From Thermococcus eurythermalis (lineage in GTDB: Archaea > Methanobacteriota_B > Thermococci > Thermococcales > Thermococcaceae), in NCBI RefSeq assembly GCF_000769655.1, contig NZ_CP008887.1:682001-746000 (forward strand): 64,000 nt of DNA. The letters are read 5' to 3'. The notes beneath the pieces are model-generated. The model saw only the letters and a list, made by a program, of their open reading frames with translations. It had not been told where the DNA came from and made no database searches. Positions 22,118 through 31,037 of this stretch are shown one piece after another. The position numbers and the translations under genes are program-made. Position 1 is the stretch's first letter, and each line of letters begins with the position of its first letter.

Positions 22118-22914
22118 TCTACCACCGCTTTGAGGTAGTCGAGGAGCCCCTTTATGCTCGGCAGGACGAGGTCGGGCTTGACTTCACTCTTCTCGACGTC
22201 ATTCAGGGTGCTGACGCCCGTGAGAACCATCAATGCCTTCATGCCGAAGCGCTTTGCAAATGCTATGTCCGTGTCAAGCCTGTCGCCGACCATCCAGATT
22301 TCGTCAACGTTGCCGAGCTTTGTTTTTACAACCTCACAGGCCGGCTCGTTCGGCTTTCCGATTATGAGGGGTTCCCTGTCAGTTGATGCCTTCAGCGACG
22401 CTATTATTGCCCCGGCGCCGGGGTAGAGGCCCCCCTCTGCCGGGTAAGTGGTGTCGGGGTTCGTCCCTATAAATGTCGCCCCGTTCCTGATGGCGAGCGT
22501 CCCGTACTTGAGCTTCTCGTAGGTCAGCTCCGGGTCGAGGCCGACGACTACGTGCCTGATTTCCTTCCACTTTCCTTCCCTGCACTCTTCAAGGCTCACC
22601 GTCCCCCAGCCGAGGTTTTCCATCTCCTCGTGGAGCCCCTTGCCGCCTATGACAAAGACCTTCCCGGGCTCCATGTGTTCCTTCATGTAGAGCCTCGTCG
22701 CCAGCCCGGAGGTGACTATTCTCTCCTCTGGGACGTCTATGCCCATGGAGAGGAGCTTTTCTCGATACATTTTGGGTGTTCTGGTGGAGTTGTTGGTGAG
22801 GAAGACAAAGGGGATTCCCTTCTCCTTGAGGTACTCGATTGCCTCCTTTGCCCCCTCGATGCGCTGGTTACCCCTGTAAACGACACCGTCCATATCGAAT
22901 ATTATTCCAATCAT
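22114..22914 (-). CDS. HAD-superfamily phosphatase, NagD-like (subclass IIA)
   Basis: The protein has 266 residues. Motif I is IFDMDGVVY with Asp7 and Asp9, motif II is FLTNNSTRT, the lysine motif is IIGKPNEPA, and motif III is MVGDRLDTDIAFA. This order with a C2-type cap is the NagD-like group, which includes p-nitrophenyl phosphatases and sugar phosphatases; the true substrate is unknown. GGTGG precedes the ATG. It is translationally coupled to the ferritin-like gene, though no functional link is evident. Confidence 0.92.
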   Translation of the reverse strand: MIGIIFDMDGVVYRGNQRIEGAKEAIEYLKEKGIPFVFLTNNSTRTPKMYREKLLSMGIDVPEERIVTSGLATRLYMKEHMEPGKVFVIGGKGLHEEMENLGWGTVSLEECREGKWKEIRHVVVGLDPELTYEKLKYGTLAIRNGATFIGTNPDTTYPAEGGLYPGAGAIIASLKASTDREPLIIGKPNEPACEVVKTKLGNVDEIWMVGDRLDTDIAFAKRFGMKALMVLTGVSTLNDVEKSEVKPDLVLPSIKGLLDYLKAVVE

Positions 22915-22952
22915 GCTTCCACCGGGAAAAATTGGAGGGAGGTATTAAAAGT

Positions 22953-23534
22953 TCACTGGCCGGCGTCCACTCTTATTGTCAGCTTTACTCCATCAGTCTG
23001 GCACTCGTTGCCGGCTTCTTTAGGCAGTTCGAAGGTCATCTCGACCTGTGCGCTCTCATCTGGCTTGAGCATCTGTGGGAGCGTTATTGCCTTTCCGCTG
23101 AGTGAGTTGAGGGTTTCGTTGACTTTAATTTTCCTTCCGTTGACTGTGATTGCCCTCAGTGTCAGCCACTTTCCGAGTTCACCCTCTTCGGGTGTTGAGT
23201 CTACCTCCTTCTCCGCCGGCGACATCTTAACTTCGTAGTTCCTGACGTTTAGGGTCAGCGTGAGCCTTCCCATATCAACAGTGCCCCTGTTCTTGACGTA
23301 GAACGTTACAGTCCTGTTTTCTCCAGGGAGCAGGTTTTCTACCTCAAAGAGCTTCAGCTCGTTGTAGAAGCGCTTTCCGTCTTTGCTGATGGCAACGTCG
23401 AGCTCTCCGGTGGTTATGGTGTTGCCTTCGGAGAGCGCCGTGTCCGTGAAGTAAGACCTGGCCACGCCCGATAACGCCAGCATGGCCAGGATTGCGGACA
23501 CGATGGCCAGGTGTTTCATATTGACTGCACTCAT
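22953..23534 (-). CDS. TasA/camelysin-like secreted fibre protein
   Basis: The protein has about 193 residues. After a signal peptide (MKHLAIVSAILAMLALSGV) comes SYFTDTALSEGNTITTGELDVAI, the start typical of TasA/CalY proteins. The body is beta-rich and includes a CARDB-like turn (ENLLPGENRTVTFYVKNRGT). TasA-family proteins assemble into extracellular fibres or coats. I prefer the ATG at 23534, which follows GGTG; a second ATG at 23519 also leaves a full signal peptide. It lies just downstream of the DUF1616 gene in the same direction with a 63-base gap, and the pair resembles surface-protein loci of Thermococcales. Confidence 0.8.
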   Translation of the reverse strand: MSAVNMKHLAIVSAILAMLALSGVARSYFTDTALSEGNTITTGELDVAISKDGKRFYNELKLFEVENLLPGENRTVTFYVKNRGTVDMGRLTLTLNVRNYEVKMSPAEKEVDSTPEEGELGKWLTLRAITVNGRKIKVNETLNSLSGKAITLPQMLKPDESAQVEMTFELPKEAGNECQTDGVKLTIRVDAGQ

Positions 23535-23597
23535 TAGTAACACCGTAGACTATTGAAGAGATCGTTTATATACTTTTCGATACTGCCAAGTAATTGC

Positions 23598-24587
23598 TCA
23601 CTCAAGCACCTGTATATTCAGTTTAAGACTTTGGGTGGTTCCGTTTATGGCGTCCAGTATTAGGTTCTTGGCCTCTGTCTCGGCGTAGTTTCCGTCTGGT
23701 GGTGCCGGTGGGAGTTCTGGCGGTTCGTCTTTGAAGAGGAGGAACCATAGTTGCCACTTTCCGGGTCTGTTTATGCTGAAGGTGTAGTTCGTCTCGAACT
23801 GGGGCGTCCAGTTGCCTTCAATGTCCACTGGAACGTGAGGCAGAGTCACGTTGAACCAGCCGGGCATCGGGTACATCTCGTGGATTATGGTGGTGTTTGT
23901 AGTGTTGTCCCAGGTCAGGTTTACGAGCCAGGTCTGGACGTAGTATGTCACGTTCCTGTGTTCGTGGTTGACGATGCCGATTATTACTGTGGCGTTTTCT
24001 CCGATGAACAGCTCGGTTGGGTAATCAGCGGCCTTTCCCTCGGGCCCGAGGATGTAGAACTCTGTGAAGGCCTCGCCGGGCTTGGAATGTGTCACCACGT
24101 AGGCGAGGGTACCAATGGAGGTCATTATCGCGATTATAAGGACTACCGTCAGGGCCTTGTCGAGCCTGCTGGACTGCTCCCACCCAAGCTCCTCCTTTAT
24201 CTTTTCGAGCGTTATCCTGGGAACCCAGGGGTAGATTGCGTTCCTCCTGCGGTAGATGGCTATGAGCGCGAAGGCTACGTTGAAGGCCGTCAGGCTGACG
24301 AGGATTGGCTTGAGCCTTATGCCCCAGGGCGTGTAGTTGAGGCCGAGGCCTATGAGGGGGACGATGGCTATGCTCAGGCCGAAGCTCAGCGCGAGCCTCT
24401 CAAGGTTGTCGAGTTCTTTTTTCTCGGGGAAAAGGGCGGTTATGAAGACGTAGCCCGGGAAGAAGAGCACGAAGGCCAGCCCGAGGGCCTTCCTAAGCAG
24501 GCTGTCGGGGTAGAAAGCGATGAGGAAGTCAAGGATGAGCGAGAGCGCGATGATCGTTATCAGGTCCCAGTAGTCTCTCCAGTCCAT
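23598..24587 (-). CDS. DUF1616-family membrane protein
   Basis: The protein has 329 residues. Four N-terminal membrane segments (starting LITIIALSLILDFLIAFY, with the family mark FFPGYVFITALFP) are followed by a loop, a further membrane segment (ALTVVLIIAIMTSIGTLAY) and an extracellular domain of beta strands with NHEHRNVTYYVQTWLVNL and several N-x-S/T sequons. This matches DUF1616 proteins, which have no proven function and are often next to secreted surface-protein genes, as here. GGTGGTCGA precedes the ATG. Confidence 0.85.
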   Translation of the reverse strand: MDWRDYWDLITIIALSLILDFLIAFYPDSLLRKALGLAFVLFFPGYVFITALFPEKKELDNLERLALSFGLSIAIVPLIGLGLNYTPWGIRLKPILVSLTAFNVAFALIAIYRRRNAIYPWVPRITLEKIKEELGWEQSSRLDKALTVVLIIAIMTSIGTLAYVVTHSKPGEAFTEFYILGPEGKAADYPTELFIGENATVIIGIVNHEHRNVTYYVQTWLVNLTWDNTTNTTIIHEMYPMPGWFNVTLPHVPVDIEGNWTPQFETNYTFSINRPGKWQLWFLLFKDEPPELPPAPPDGNYAETEAKNLILDAINGTTQSLKLNIQVLE

Positions 24588-24646
24588 TCGACCACCGATA
24601 ACAGGGGGAGTGCTTAAAATGGTTTTCCTTCTAACAGAGTCAGAAA

Positions 24647-26032
24647 TTACCCGCGTAAAAGCAGCCTTTCAAGGTCCCTTAAATCCCAGCAGATTGCGCC
24701 ATTGGCCCTCTTTTTGAAGCTCTTCGCAATGATTAGAAACTCTTTTTTGCCTTTCCATTTGGTTAAATCTACCTTTTCCTTCAGGTCATTGAGGATGGCC
24801 TCGGCATTAACGCCGTCCCGCCACTTCACTTCAACGAACAAGGCCTTATCGCCTTTTATACCGACGAGGTCAATCTCGTAGCTGCCTTTCTTGGCCTTGC
24901 CCCATTGGGGCCCTATCTCCTCAAACTCCACAACACCTCTTTGGTTCAGTTCGACCAGAATGTCCCTGACGACTCTCTCGAATATCCTGCCGAAATATGT
25001 CGAGAAATTGGCCTCTATCTTCTTTATTAGAGCATCATAGTTTTCAGTTTCAACCAAACCCTGGTTTTTTCGTATGAACGTGAACCAGAAGTTTAGGAAG
25101 TAGTCACTAATAATATAGCGGGACTTTTTGGCCCTCTTTTCTAGAACAGGCTTTTCTCTCGAAATCAAGTTGAAATAATCTTCAAGGGATTTCAGGTATT
25201 TCGTTATGGTCGTTGGTTTCTGTGAAATTGCGTTCGCTATCTCCACGAGTGTGTTTCTGCCGCTTGCAATTGCCTCGAGTATAGAGAAGTATATTTTGTG
25301 GGCCCTCCCGAACTCCTCTATGAGAAGGGCCTCGCCCTCGCTCTGGAGGATTGATGAAAACCTGAGCATCTGCTCCAGAAAATCAAAGAAATTCTCTTCT
25401 TTGAAGAGCTCAAGATATTCGTAGTACTTCGGCACGCCGCCAAAAACACCGTAGAACTTTATTTTTTCCTCAAAGTCTTTCACACCCATGTCGTCGAGCA
25501 TCTGAAAGACCGTGCCAGGTTTTAATGGTTTGAGGTCTATGTAAAGGTCGCTCCTCCCGTACAGCGGTGACCTCCGGAGGAGGAACACTTTTCGCATCAT
25601 CCCGATGTAAGAGCCAGAAAGCACTATGAAGAACTTTTTGTCCTCCTTATACCTGTCCCAGAATTTCTGGAAGTCATGAACTATGGAGGGGTTTATCTTC
25701 AGGAAGTTCTGAAATTCGTCAAAAAACACGGCTGTCCTATCCTGTGTCCGGAACAGGAAGTTCATGAAATCCTCAAAACTTTCGAATTTGGGAGAATAGC
25801 CGAGTTTTTCTTCAATCTCCTCCCGAAAATCCTCCAGCAGAAGGCGCTCCTCCTTAACCGAGACAAAGAAGTCAAGGTACGGGATGTTTTTCCTTGAGAA
25901 AAATTCCTTAACAAGTCTTGTTTTCCCAATTCTGCGCCTGCCCGTGATTATGACCAGCGAAGACCTGGTATCAGTAAGGCCAAAGCTTTTTTCCAGAGCT
26001 TCAAGTTCCCTCTCTCTGTTATAGAATTTCAT
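24647..26032 (-). CDS. Archaeal AAA-type ATPase with DUF234-like C-terminus
   Basis: The protein has 461 residues. The Walker A motif is TGRRRIGKT at 30-38 and Walker B is AVFFDEFQNF. The sensor strand is FFIVLSGSYIGMM, followed by a winged-helix region (IANAISQKPTTITKYLKSLED). The C-terminal DUF234-like region contains EIDLVGIKGDKALFVEVKWRD, a restriction-endonuclease-like D...E-x-K pattern. Proteins of this kind are numerous in Thermococcales and poorly understood. It is a single gene at the edge of the glycan island. Confidence 0.9.
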   Translation of the reverse strand: MKFYNRERELEALEKSFGLTDTRSSLVIITGRRRIGKTRLVKEFFSRKNIPYLDFFVSVKEERLLLEDFREEIEEKLGYSPKFESFEDFMNFLFRTQDRTAVFFDEFQNFLKINPSIVHDFQKFWDRYKEDKKFFIVLSGSYIGMMRKVFLLRRSPLYGRSDLYIDLKPLKPGTVFQMLDDMGVKDFEEKIKFYGVFGGVPKYYEYLELFKEENFFDFLEQMLRFSSILQSEGEALLIEEFGRAHKIYFSILEAIASGRNTLVEIANAISQKPTTITKYLKSLEDYFNLISREKPVLEKRAKKSRYIISDYFLNFWFTFIRKNQGLVETENYDALIKKIEANFSTYFGRIFERVVRDILVELNQRGVVEFEEIGPQWGKAKKGSYEIDLVGIKGDKALFVEVKWRDGVNAEAILNDLKEKVDLTKWKGKKEFLIIAKSFKKRANGAICWDLRDLERLLLRG

Positions 26033-26115
26033 TCATAATCCACCAACAGGATTATCCTGTTTTAGGATATTTATATTTTTCGATTGGTATCCTGCTTTCT
26101 GGGAAAATACCAAAG

Positions 26116-26358
26116 TCACCCGCTCAGGACTTCGTAGACTTTCTTCATCACCACTATGGCGAATATAACGAGAAGGAGCTCGACGAGAGGCTTCAGGTTT
26201 TCCTTCTGCTCCCTGCTCAGGAACAGGCCGCCAACCTCCAGTGTTATCAAAAGCCCTATCAGTGCCAGGGTTAGGAAAACGTCGATACTTCTCGTCGCTA
26301 ACGCGGATATGAGAACCCACGCTGACAGGAAGAGCAGAATGTAGTCCTCTACATCCAT
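26116..26358 (-). CDS. Small membrane protein
   Basis: The protein has 80 residues with three hydrophobic segments (ILLFLSAWVLISALA, VFLTLALIGLLITLEV, LVELLLVIFAIVVM). The ATG is preceded by a strong GGGGGAG ribosome site, and the gene overlaps by ten bases the end of the truncated upstream frame, so the two were probably one operon. No family is recognised. It is the last intact gene before the island junction. Confidence 0.65.
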   Translation of the reverse strand: MDVEDYILLFLSAWVLISALATRSIDVFLTLALIGLLITLEVGGLFLSREQKENLKPLVELLLVIFAIVVMKKVYEVLSG

Positions 26359-26444
26359 TCCCTAACTCCCCCGAGCTTTCTGGCCTTTATCTCGACGCCG
26401 TAGTCCTTCTTCTCAAAGTTCTCCACGCCTATGAGGTTGTCCAT
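26349..26444 (-). pseudogene. C-terminal remnant of a truncated gene at the island edge
   Basis: A 31-codon frame from the ATG at 26444 reads MDNLIGVENFEKKDYGVEI and ends VREWM before a TAG. Codon use is of the GC-rich housekeeping type. Going upstream, the frame runs into DNA that on the other strand is the glycosyltransferase at 26447, so the 5' part of this gene has been replaced. Family not recognised. Confidence 0.5.
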
Positions 26445-26446
26445 TT

Positions 26447-27511
26447 GTGAAAGGTGGAGTTGAAAAAAGAGTATACGAGATAGGAAGGAGACTTGCGAAA
26501 AAACATGAAGTTTATTGGTATGGCCTAGACTGGAGGGATTTAACAGAGATCAAGCTTCACAAGGTCGGACGATGGTTGTCTCTCTACTCTGGAGGCAGAC
26601 GTTCCATTAGGGGGGCGGTATACTTTGCAGTGAAGCTACTTTCCAAATTTAATGGGAGTTATGATATCGTAGACTGCCAGCAATTTCCGTATCTCTCTTG
26701 CTTCTCAATTAAGTTTCACTCGGCCCTAAAAAACATCCCTCTGGTGGTCACGTGGCACGAAGTTTGGGGAGAATACTGGATGGAGTACCTGGGAAGTTTG
26801 GGAGTATTTGGGGCTCAAATAGAAAAATTAACGAGTAAACTGACGACAAACAATATTTCTGTCTCTAAACTAACTCAAAAGAGACTGAGGTCTTTGGGAG
26901 TGACGAGCGAGTTTATTCCGAACGGTATTGATTTTGAGAAAATAAGCAAGGTGAAAAAAGCAGAGGATGAGTACGATGTGGTCTTCGTGGGACGTCTGAT
27001 TAAAGAGAAAAATGTTGAGTTGCTCTTAGAGGCACTAGTGGAAGTGAAGAAAAATATGCCAGACATTAGTGCTCTCATAGTAGGAGACGGGCCGGAAAAG
27101 TATCAGCTGGAAAAATTAGCCTTTGACTTAGGGCTGTCTGAAAATGTGAAATTTGTGGGATTCCTTGAGTCACATGATGAGGTAATCTCATACATGAAAT
27201 CATCAAAAGCCTTCGTTCTCCCTTCAAAAAGAGAAGGCTTTGGTATAGTGGCTCTGGAAGCAAACGCTTCCGGCCTGCCTGTAGTGACAGTGAACTATCC
27301 AATGAACGCTGTCGAGGGTTTAATAATACACGGGTACACTGGCTTCGTATCGCAACCCTCTCCGACCTCCCTAGCAAAATATATTGAAATATCGCTCTCT
27401 CGTGGAAAAAAGCTTAAAAGAAACTGCATAAAAAACGCCAAACGGTATGACTGGAGCAACATAGCCGAATTAACAGAAAAATTTTATGAGAGGGTTCTAG
27501 ATGGGCGTTGA
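26447..27511 (+). pseudogene. GT4 glycosyltransferase lacking its N-terminus
   Basis: The frame of 354 codons begins at a GTG and reads VKGGVEKRVYEIGRRLAKKH. The paralogue at 47238 has 17 residues before the same point (MGETLRIAFVYDVIYPW), which form the first Rossmann strand of the GT-B fold. Here an in-frame TGA at 26432 and unrelated DNA replace them. The rest is intact: NGIDFEKISKV, VVFVGRLIKEKN and REGFGIVALEANASG with the E-x7-E motif. It may be inactive or start weakly from GTG. Its end overlaps the next gene by 11 bases. GT4 enzymes transfer a sugar from a nucleotide donor. Confidence 0.7.
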
Positions 27512-28622
27512 AGTTTCAGTGATTTTGCCAACCATGAACGAAGAAAAGGCAGTTGCTAAGATTATAAGCCAGATAAAAGAGACCCTCGAGCAGATGGGGA
27601 TATCTTACGAGATCATAGTTGTGGACAAGAGCAGTGATAGGACTCCAGAAATCGCAAGAAACCTGGGTGCAAAGGTTGTTCGGCAGAAAAGAAAGGGCTA
27701 CGGGGATGCATATTTAGAGGGCTTCGCGGTTGCAAAGGGGAAGTACATTGTAATGATGGATGCGGACGGGAGCTATGACCCAAGGGACATCCCAAAGTTT
27801 CTGGAGATGCTGAAAAATGAAGATGTTGATTTTGTCATGGGTACGCGGTTGAAAGGCGAGATCAAACCCGGGGCCATGCCCTGGTTGCACCGCTACGTGG
27901 GAAACCCTCTCCTGACGAAGATCCTGAATTTATTTTTCAAGGCAGGAATTTCCGACGCCCACTGTGGATTCAGGGCGATAAAACGGGAGGCCCTTGAGAA
28001 GCTTCCCCTAAAATGTAGGGGCATGGAGTTCGCGAGCGAAATGGTGATAGAGGCGGCAAAGGCCGGTTTAAGGATTGCGGAGGTGCCTATAACTTATTAT
28101 CCAAGAATTGGGGACTCAAAGCTTCACTCGTTCAGGGACGGGTGGAGGCACCTGAGGCTGATGCTCCTCTATTCGCCCTCTTATCTATTTTTACTTCCGG
28201 GGCTGTTTTTGGTTATCATTGGTTTTGGTCTCATAGCTTACGCTTACAATACGGATCCGTTGAGAATGCACACTATGATCTTGGGAAGCCTTTTGACAAT
28301 AGTGGGCTTTCAGGTGATAAATTTCGGAATATCTGGAAAGGTCTACGCCGTCAAAGAAGGGCTGGATAGGCCTGACAGAATAACTAAGTTTTTCATGAGG
28401 TATTCAATTTTGGAGGAAGGGCTCATACTCGGTGGGACACTGTTTGTTGCGGGCTTGACTTTGGGCGTAAGGATATTCCTGAAGTGGAGGGAGGCAGGAT
28501 ATGGTGAGCTGTTTGAGGTAAGGTCAGCCATAATTGTCCTGACTCTGATAGCGCTGAGCATCCAGCTTATATTCTTCTCCTTCTTTATAAGCTCTCTAAT
28601 GTTGAAGGAGGGCTTTGAGTGA
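27501..28622 (+). CDS. GT2 glycosyltransferase with C-terminal membrane segments (dolichyl-phosphate sugar synthase-like)
   Basis: The protein has 373 residues. The GT-A domain opens VSVILPTMNEEKAVAKII, has the DxD motif at Asp87-Asp89 (MMDADGSYD) and the lid HCGFRAIKREALEKL. After residue 225 come four membrane segments. This architecture is that of polyprenyl/dolichyl-phosphate glucose or mannose synthases, which load sugars on a lipid carrier at the inner face of the membrane. It overlaps the truncated GT4 upstream by 11 bases and the GT4 downstream by four (GTGA), so it is in an operon. Confidence 0.88.
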   Translation: MGVEVSVILPTMNEEKAVAKIISQIKETLEQMGISYEIIVVDKSSDRTPEIARNLGAKVVRQKRKGYGDAYLEGFAVAKGKYIVMMDADGSYDPRDIPKFLEMLKNEDVDFVMGTRLKGEIKPGAMPWLHRYVGNPLLTKILNLFFKAGISDAHCGFRAIKREALEKLPLKCRGMEFASEMVIEAAKAGLRIAEVPITYYPRIGDSKLHSFRDGWRHLRLMLLYSPSYLFLLPGLFLVIIGFGLIAYAYNTDPLRMHTMILGSLLTIVGFQVINFGISGKVYAVKEGLDRPDRITKFFMRYSILEEGLILGGTLFVAGLTLGVRIFLKWREAGYGELFEVRSAIIVLTLIALSIQLIFFSFFISSLMLKEGFE

Positions 28623-29680
28623 GGGTTCTGATAGTTTCTCCCTACTTTTACCCGGAAGGGGGTGGGCTGGAGAGGTACGCATACGAAATGGTCAAAGAGC
28701 TGAGTAAAGAGAATGAAGTGGTCGTCGTGTGTTCCACAAAGGAAGCAGATAGGCACGAGAAAATTGGAAAAATCGAGGTTTTGAGGAAAAAACCTGACTT
28801 TATTCTCTCGAACACTCCGATTAGGCTTTTTCTCCCCTTTGAGCTCCTGAAAATGATGAAAAGAGAGAATTTCGAGCTTTTAATTGCCCATACTCCAGTT
28901 CCTTTTTTTGCCGATGTGGCATCCTTTGTTGCCACGCTTTTGAAGAAGCCAGTGGTCATTGTTTATCACTCCGGAGAGCTCAAAAAGGGCTCATGGGTGG
29001 ATCTTCTCGCAGGGCTTTATGAGAGGACTGTTGAAAAAATAACGCTGAAAAACGCCAGATTGGTTTCGGTTTCTAGGTACGTTCAAAGGGTTCTGTGGAA
29101 AAAGGGGTTTTATTCGAAGGTGAAATACCCGAAAGTTAGTGAAGAGTTCCTTCTCGCCAAGCCCGATTTCAAAGGGGAAGGGAACGTTATCCTCTTCGTG
29201 GGGCAACTGGGAAAGTTCCACAGGTGGAAGAACCTAGACTTACTGTTACGGGCATTAGTTCTAGTCAAAAGGGAGATTCCCAACGTTAGACTTATCATAA
29301 TCGGAGATGGAGATTTGAGAGGATACTATGAAGAGCTGTCCAGGGAACTGGGCCTTGAGAGCAACGTTAGGTTCCTTGGCTTTGTGAGCAAAAAAGAGCT
29401 GATAGAGAACTACAAGAAGGCCAGGCTTCTGGTTCTGCCTTCGTCTAAAAGCGAGGCCTTTGGAATGGTAGTCCTGGAAGCGTTGGCTTTAGGGACGCCA
29501 GTTATAACGAGCAAAGCAGGGGAATTTCCAGTAATTGTCGAAGAAAAAAAGAATGGCCTCCTGGCCGAATTGGACGAAAAAGACCTTGCGGAGAATATTC
29601 TGCTCCTGCTGAACGACGAAAAGACAAGAAGGAAAATGGCGATAATCGGAAGGAAAACGGTTAGACGCTTCACTTCCTGA
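28619..29680 (+). CDS. GT4 glycosyltransferase, C-terminus cut short
   Basis: The protein has 353 residues and starts at GTG inside a GTGA overlap with the previous stop. N-terminal MRVLIVSPYFYPEGGGLERY and C-terminal SKSEAFGMVVLEALALG (E-x7-E) identify a GT-B enzyme of family GT4 that uses a nucleotide sugar. The chain stops at GRKTVRRFTS, whereas paralogues in this window continue about 20 residues with a W-x-E-containing helix (as in YDWEEIVDVLERYYQEL). The end coincides with the boundary of the convergent gene, suggesting a recombination joint there. Activity is uncertain. Confidence 0.8.
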   Translation: MRVLIVSPYFYPEGGGLERYAYEMVKELSKENEVVVVCSTKEADRHEKIGKIEVLRKKPDFILSNTPIRLFLPFELLKMMKRENFELLIAHTPVPFFADVASFVATLLKKPVVIVYHSGELKKGSWVDLLAGLYERTVEKITLKNARLVSVSRYVQRVLWKKGFYSKVKYPKVSEEFLLAKPDFKGEGNVILFVGQLGKFHRWKNLDLLLRALVLVKREIPNVRLIIIGDGDLRGYYEELSRELGLESNVRFLGFVSKKELIENYKKARLLVLPSSKSEAFGMVVLEALALGTPVITSKAGEFPVIVEEKKNGLLAELDEKDLAENILLLLNDEKTRRKMAIIGRKTVRRFTS

Positions 29681-31037
29681 ACTTCCAGAGCCTCAGGTCA
29701 CTCGGAACGACGTACTTTCCTATTGCACCATTTTCCTTGGCATGAATCAACAAGTACGGACCCGCTGAATATATCTCCAGTTCCCCTATTTCATGGGGGT
29801 TTTCCCTAAAATTGACCCAGCTCTCGAAAGTTATGATCCAGTCGGGGTTTAGTTCTATGGCTCTTTGTATATTCCTGTCGGCCCATTTCCAGTTCTCGAA
29901 GCCTAAAAGGGCTGGGTGTGGAGTTCCGGCAAAAAATTCATCTGGATTGGCGTTTTCTTTTAGAATTCTGAAAACTTCCCTGTCGTACCAGTAGCCGTAG
30001 TCTTGGATGCCCTTTGCCCTTATATCACTGAGCTTTAGGACGGCAGCGTTGAAAAATAAAAACTGGACAATTAGAAACACGGCAACCCATCTTTTAATCG
30101 TTAAAATGTTTATGGCTTTAATCTTAGGCCTTAACTCTTCGTAAAGCTTGATTATTCCATGGCCAGCGGAGATGCTCATCAAAGCTAAAGGTCCGAAGGT
30201 ATAGCGCTCGAACGGGCCGTTGAGCAGGAATCCGTTCACGCCATTTAAGGTTAGTATCGAGGGAAGGACAACCCACAGGAGATTTCTATTCTTTGAGTCT
30301 TTTAGGACGGCATAAACGAAACCAATGACAATCAGAGGATAACCTATTAAGAATTCAAGCCAGCTCCTCAGTGCATGGCTTAAAATTCCACTCAACCCCC
30401 AGCTTAATGTATCTCGCGTGTTGTACCCCAATGGGCTTCCGTAGAAGTTGATCGACGCAATAAACAGCAGGTTCAAGGCTACTGGGAGCGCTGAAGTTAT
30501 CAGGATTTTTGGGAAATCTTCTTTTTTTCTTTTCCATGCGTACATCAAGAAGAAGGGGTACGTTGTGAGCCAGGTTTCCCTTGCACAAAACGCCAAACCT
30601 GTGAAGAAGGCCGACAGTAAGGGCTTTTCGTGGAAATAATAAATGGCCAGAAGAATAAAGAAAGCCCCCCAGGGTTCTAGAGTGTATCTCGCACCATACC
30701 GTAGGGTAACGAATGACAGCAGAAACATTAGTGAACCCAAGAATCCGGCCCTTTTTCCGTAATGCCTTTTGCCTATTTCGTAGATTAGGAGCAGATCCAA
30801 GAGTGTTATCAAAGAAGTTGCAATCCTCGGAAGAAAGACCTTCAAGTCAAAGCTTTCGAACGCCATAAACGGGGACGTCAGGATAAAAACGAGCGAAGAC
30901 CTTGGGGAAAACTCAAACTGCAGGGCTTTTCTTGAGATGATTAAGTATAACATCTCGTCCTGAAAGAGCCTCAAAGTGAAGAGGGGAATGAAAATTAGGA
31001 GGAACCAGAGCAAGATTAGTTTATTCTTCTCTTTCAT
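29670..31037 (-). CDS. Polytopic membrane glycosyltransferase of GT-C type (PMT/ArnT-like)
   Basis: The protein has 455 residues and about ten membrane segments. The first loop carries FQDEMLYLIISRKAL, in which the Asp-Glu pair occupies the position of the catalytic acidic residue of GT-C enzymes. A later conserved stretch is RYGARYTLEPWGAFF. GT-C enzymes use lipid-linked sugars outside the membrane. The ATG at 31037 follows GGTGA; a GTG at 31046 lies in that site. The start overlaps the previous gene. It is the last gene of a nine-gene minus-strand run. Confidence 0.8.
   Translation of the reverse strand: MKEKNKLILLWFLLIFIPLFTLRLFQDEMLYLIISRKALQFEFSPRSSLVFILTSPFMAFESFDLKVFLPRIATSLITLLDLLLIYEIGKRHYGKRAGFLGSLMFLLSFVTLRYGARYTLEPWGAFFILLAIYYFHEKPLLSAFFTGLAFCARETWLTTYPFFLMYAWKRKKEDFPKILITSALPVALNLLFIASINFYGSPLGYNTRDTLSWGLSGILSHALRSWLEFLIGYPLIVIGFVYAVLKDSKNRNLLWVVLPSILTLNGVNGFLLNGPFERYTFGPLALMSISAGHGIIKLYEELRPKIKAINILTIKRWVAVFLIVQFLFFNAAVLKLSDIRAKGIQDYGYWYDREVFRILKENANPDEFFAGTPHPALLGFENWKWADRNIQRAIELNPDWIITFESWVNFRENPHEIGELEIYSAGPYLLIHAKENGAIGKYVVPSDLRLWKFRK

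Noticed and set aside
23751-24617. A 288-codon plus-strand frame opposite the DUF1616 gene
   Set aside because: Antisense shadow; the minus-strand gene has membrane segments, sequons and a ribosome site.
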